Part shown: positions 62,776 through 64,000 of the stretch, one piece after another
How positions within the stretch are numbered: the stretch's first letter is position 1
Layout of the letters: each line of letters starts with the position of its first letter
Assembly: GCA_964448185.1 (NCBI GenBank)
Contig: CAYUVO010000002.1
Span: 4,764 to 68,763 of the forward strand
Length of the DNA: 64,000 bases
Source of the DNA: OFTM382 sp964448185
Lineage (GTDB): Bacteria > Planctomycetota > Phycisphaerae > Phycisphaerales > UBA1924
Reading direction: 5' to 3'
The notes under the pieces: generated by a model
Told to the model about the DNA's origin: nothing
Seen by the model: the letters and a program-made list of their open reading frames with translations, nothing else
Database searches by the model: none
Position numbers and translations under genes: made by a program

Positions 62776-64000
62776 TTACTCCCCCAGTGTGCGTTTGCGA
62801 CGCAGGACATGGTGGTAATGTTGCGCGAAGCGGTGGGCCTCGTCGCGGACCGCCTGACAGAGACGAAGACCCGGGTTGTCGCGGCCCAAACGAATCGGAT
62901 CGCTGCGCCCCGCAAGATATAACAACTCTTCTTTTTTGGCTAGGCTCACCACGATCGGTGGGCGCAGGTCGAGCGTCTCGAACGCTTCCATCGCGGCGGC
63001 GAGCTGGCCCGGGCCGCCATCTATAAGCACAAGATCCGGGAACAGTTCTTGGCCCGCGCCCGCTTCGCGGTATCGTCGGCTGACGACTTCGCGCATCGAC
63101 ATGTAGTCGTCGTTGGCGCGCCCGCCGGGCAGGTTGGCGAAGCTCTTGATGCGGTATCTGCGGTACTCGTTTTTGAACGGCTTGCCGTCGATGAAGCACA
63201 CTTTGGAGCCGACGGTTTCGCCGCCCTGCAGGTGAGCGATGTCGATGCCCTCGACGCAGCGGATCTCGCGGTCGGTCTTGAGCGCACGCTGGAGAGCCGC
63301 GTTTCCCTTGGCAGGGTCGATGTACCCGATCTCGACTTCGGGCTGCCAACCGGCGCGGAGGCTGGAACGTTCGTCGAGTTTCTTGAGGGATTTCACCTGA
63401 TCGCGCAGCGCAGCAGCCACCTCGAAGTTGAGCTTCTCGGCCTCTTCGGTCATCTCCTGCTCAAGCTCACGGATCAATGACGAACGTTTGGAGCTGAGAA
63501 ACCGCACGAAACGATCGATGTCCGAGCGGTAGCTTTCCTTGGTGACCTTGTCGGCACAGGGCGCCGAGCACTGGTCGATGGCGTAGAGCAGGCAGGGGCG
63601 AAATCGCTTGTTCTTCGGGTCGTTCTCGAGAATGTCGAGCTTGCAGGTGCGGTACTTGAACACCCGCTGAGCGACTTGCACAGCTTCACGCAGCGCCCCG
63701 GAGTTTGTAAACGGGCCGAGGATCAGCGCGCCCTTCATCTCGGCGGGTTGTTCGCCCGTGTCCTTGGTGATGCCGCTGGGGTTGCGGGTGATGAACACAC
63801 GCGGGAAATCCTCGCGACGGGTGACGACCAGATACGGGAACGACTTATCGTCGGTCATCAGCACATTGAATCGCGGTTTGATGTCCTTGATGAGCCGAGT
63901 CTCGGTGAGCACCGCTTCCCATTCGCTCTCGCAGAACAGCGTGTCGAACGTGTGGATGAGGTCGAGCATGGGCTGCTTGCTCGAACCCAGATCGGCGGAC
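62776..64000 (-). CDS. uvrC: excinuclease ABC subunit C, partial
   Basis: This is the C-terminal portion of the UvrABC endonuclease subunit that cuts on both sides of a DNA lesion. The frame runs past the right edge, so the GIY-YIG 3' incision domain is mostly outside the window. Visible are the Cys-rich stretch with CLLYAIDQCSAPCADKVTKE, the UVR-like motif (LEQEMTEEAEKLNFEVAAALRDQ), and the RNase H-like 5' incision domain (GIDIAHLQGGETVGSKVCF, LVLIDGGPGQ, and DEAHRFAQHYHHVLRRKR). The protein stops right after this last segment, so the helix-hairpin-helix tail found in most UvrC proteins is missing. Confidence 0.93.
   Translation of the reverse strand, partial: SADLGSSKQPMLDLIHTFDTLFCESEWEAVLTETRLIKDIKPRFNVLMTDDKSFPYLVVTRREDFPRVFITRNPSGITKDTGEQPAEMKGALILGPFTNSGALREAVQVAQRVFKYRTCKLDILENDPKNKRFRPCLLYAIDQCSAPCADKVTKESYRSDIDRFVRFLSSKRSSLIRELEQEMTEEAEKLNFEVAAALRDQVKSLKKLDERSSLRAGWQPEVEIGYIDPAKGNAALQRALKTDREIRCVEGIDIAHLQGGETVGSKVCFIDGKPFKNEYRRYRIKSFANLPGGRANDDYMSMREVVSRRYREAGAGQELFPDLVLIDGGPGQLAAAMEAFETLDLRPPIVVSLAKKEELLYLAGRSDPIRLGRDNPGLRLCQAVRDEAHRFAQHYHHVLRRKRTLGE

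Noticed and set aside
1..64000. tRNA genes, CRISPR arrays and insertion sequences
   Set aside because: None seen by reading the intergenic stretches: no T-arm-like GTTCRA pattern in a cloverleaf, no spaced direct repeats, no transposase motif.

Overview
The window is about 64 kb of GC-rich DNA. It reads as a chromosome segment of a planctomycete, most likely class Phycisphaerae. Pointers to this are two secreted proteins ending in duplicated 'GC-type' dockerin-like repeats (GDIADDFG...GDFLALLG), two prepilin-like genes with the planctomycete GFTLIELLVVIAII leader, large PQQ-propeller and signal-peptide proteins of unknown role, weak or absent Shine-Dalgarno sequences before many genes, and a largely unlinked gene order (nuoG, trpE, pdxJ and topA stand apart from their usual partners). 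I saw no rRNA, tRNA, insertion sequence, prophage or CRISPR array. A run of 14 N lies at 15505-15518.

Region 1 (1-8.4 kb) holds the end of rpoN, a prepilin-like gene, a GC-dockerin secreted protein, an FHA-GAF-SpoIIE phosphatase and a TIGR03790-type secreted protein. Region 2 (8.4-12.6 kb) is the arginine block: argR (apparently leaderless, with an ARG-box-like site over its -10 box), argC and argB linked by ATGA overlaps, then argF and a short ArgA-like acetyltransferase. A lone nuoG and a second GC-dockerin protein follow.

Region 3 (15.7-24.7 kb) is the most interesting. Four minus-strand genes, each overlapping the next by 4 nt, encode a 1189-residue Maf-like protein fused to a nucleotidyltransferase-like domain and a cysteine-stripped radical-SAM/SPASM-like domain, followed by NeuA-, NeuB- and NeuC-like enzymes for making and activating a sialic-acid-type sugar. 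A small FlgM-like anti-sigma-28 factor lies nearby. Together these suggest nonulosonic-acid glycosylation of flagellin.

Region 4 (24.8-41.4 kb) has a cluster of short hairpin repeats, a ROK kinase, ispE, a Nif3-like protein, small lipoprotein and membrane genes, a 1374-residue PQQ-propeller protein, rpiB, a fused TsaC-like/YwlE-like protein, a second prepilin-like gene with a long leader, comEC and a secreted protein of unknown function. The TsaC half of the fusion appears to have lost its key motifs, while the phosphatase half keeps the threonine typical of protein-arginine phosphatases.

Region 5 (41.4-64 kb) is mostly housekeeping: trpE, clpS, a 2-hydroxyacid dehydrogenase, a DUF2089-type regulator with a membrane partner, pdxJ, folC, a secreted unknown, leuS with a large insertion, an ECF sigma/anti-sigma pair, topA, miaA, der, a ClC channel with CBS domains, and uvrC, which runs off the right edge and ends without the usual helix-hairpin-helix tail. 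A palindromic REP-like element occurs near 15.66 kb (half copy) and 49.5 kb (full inverted pair).
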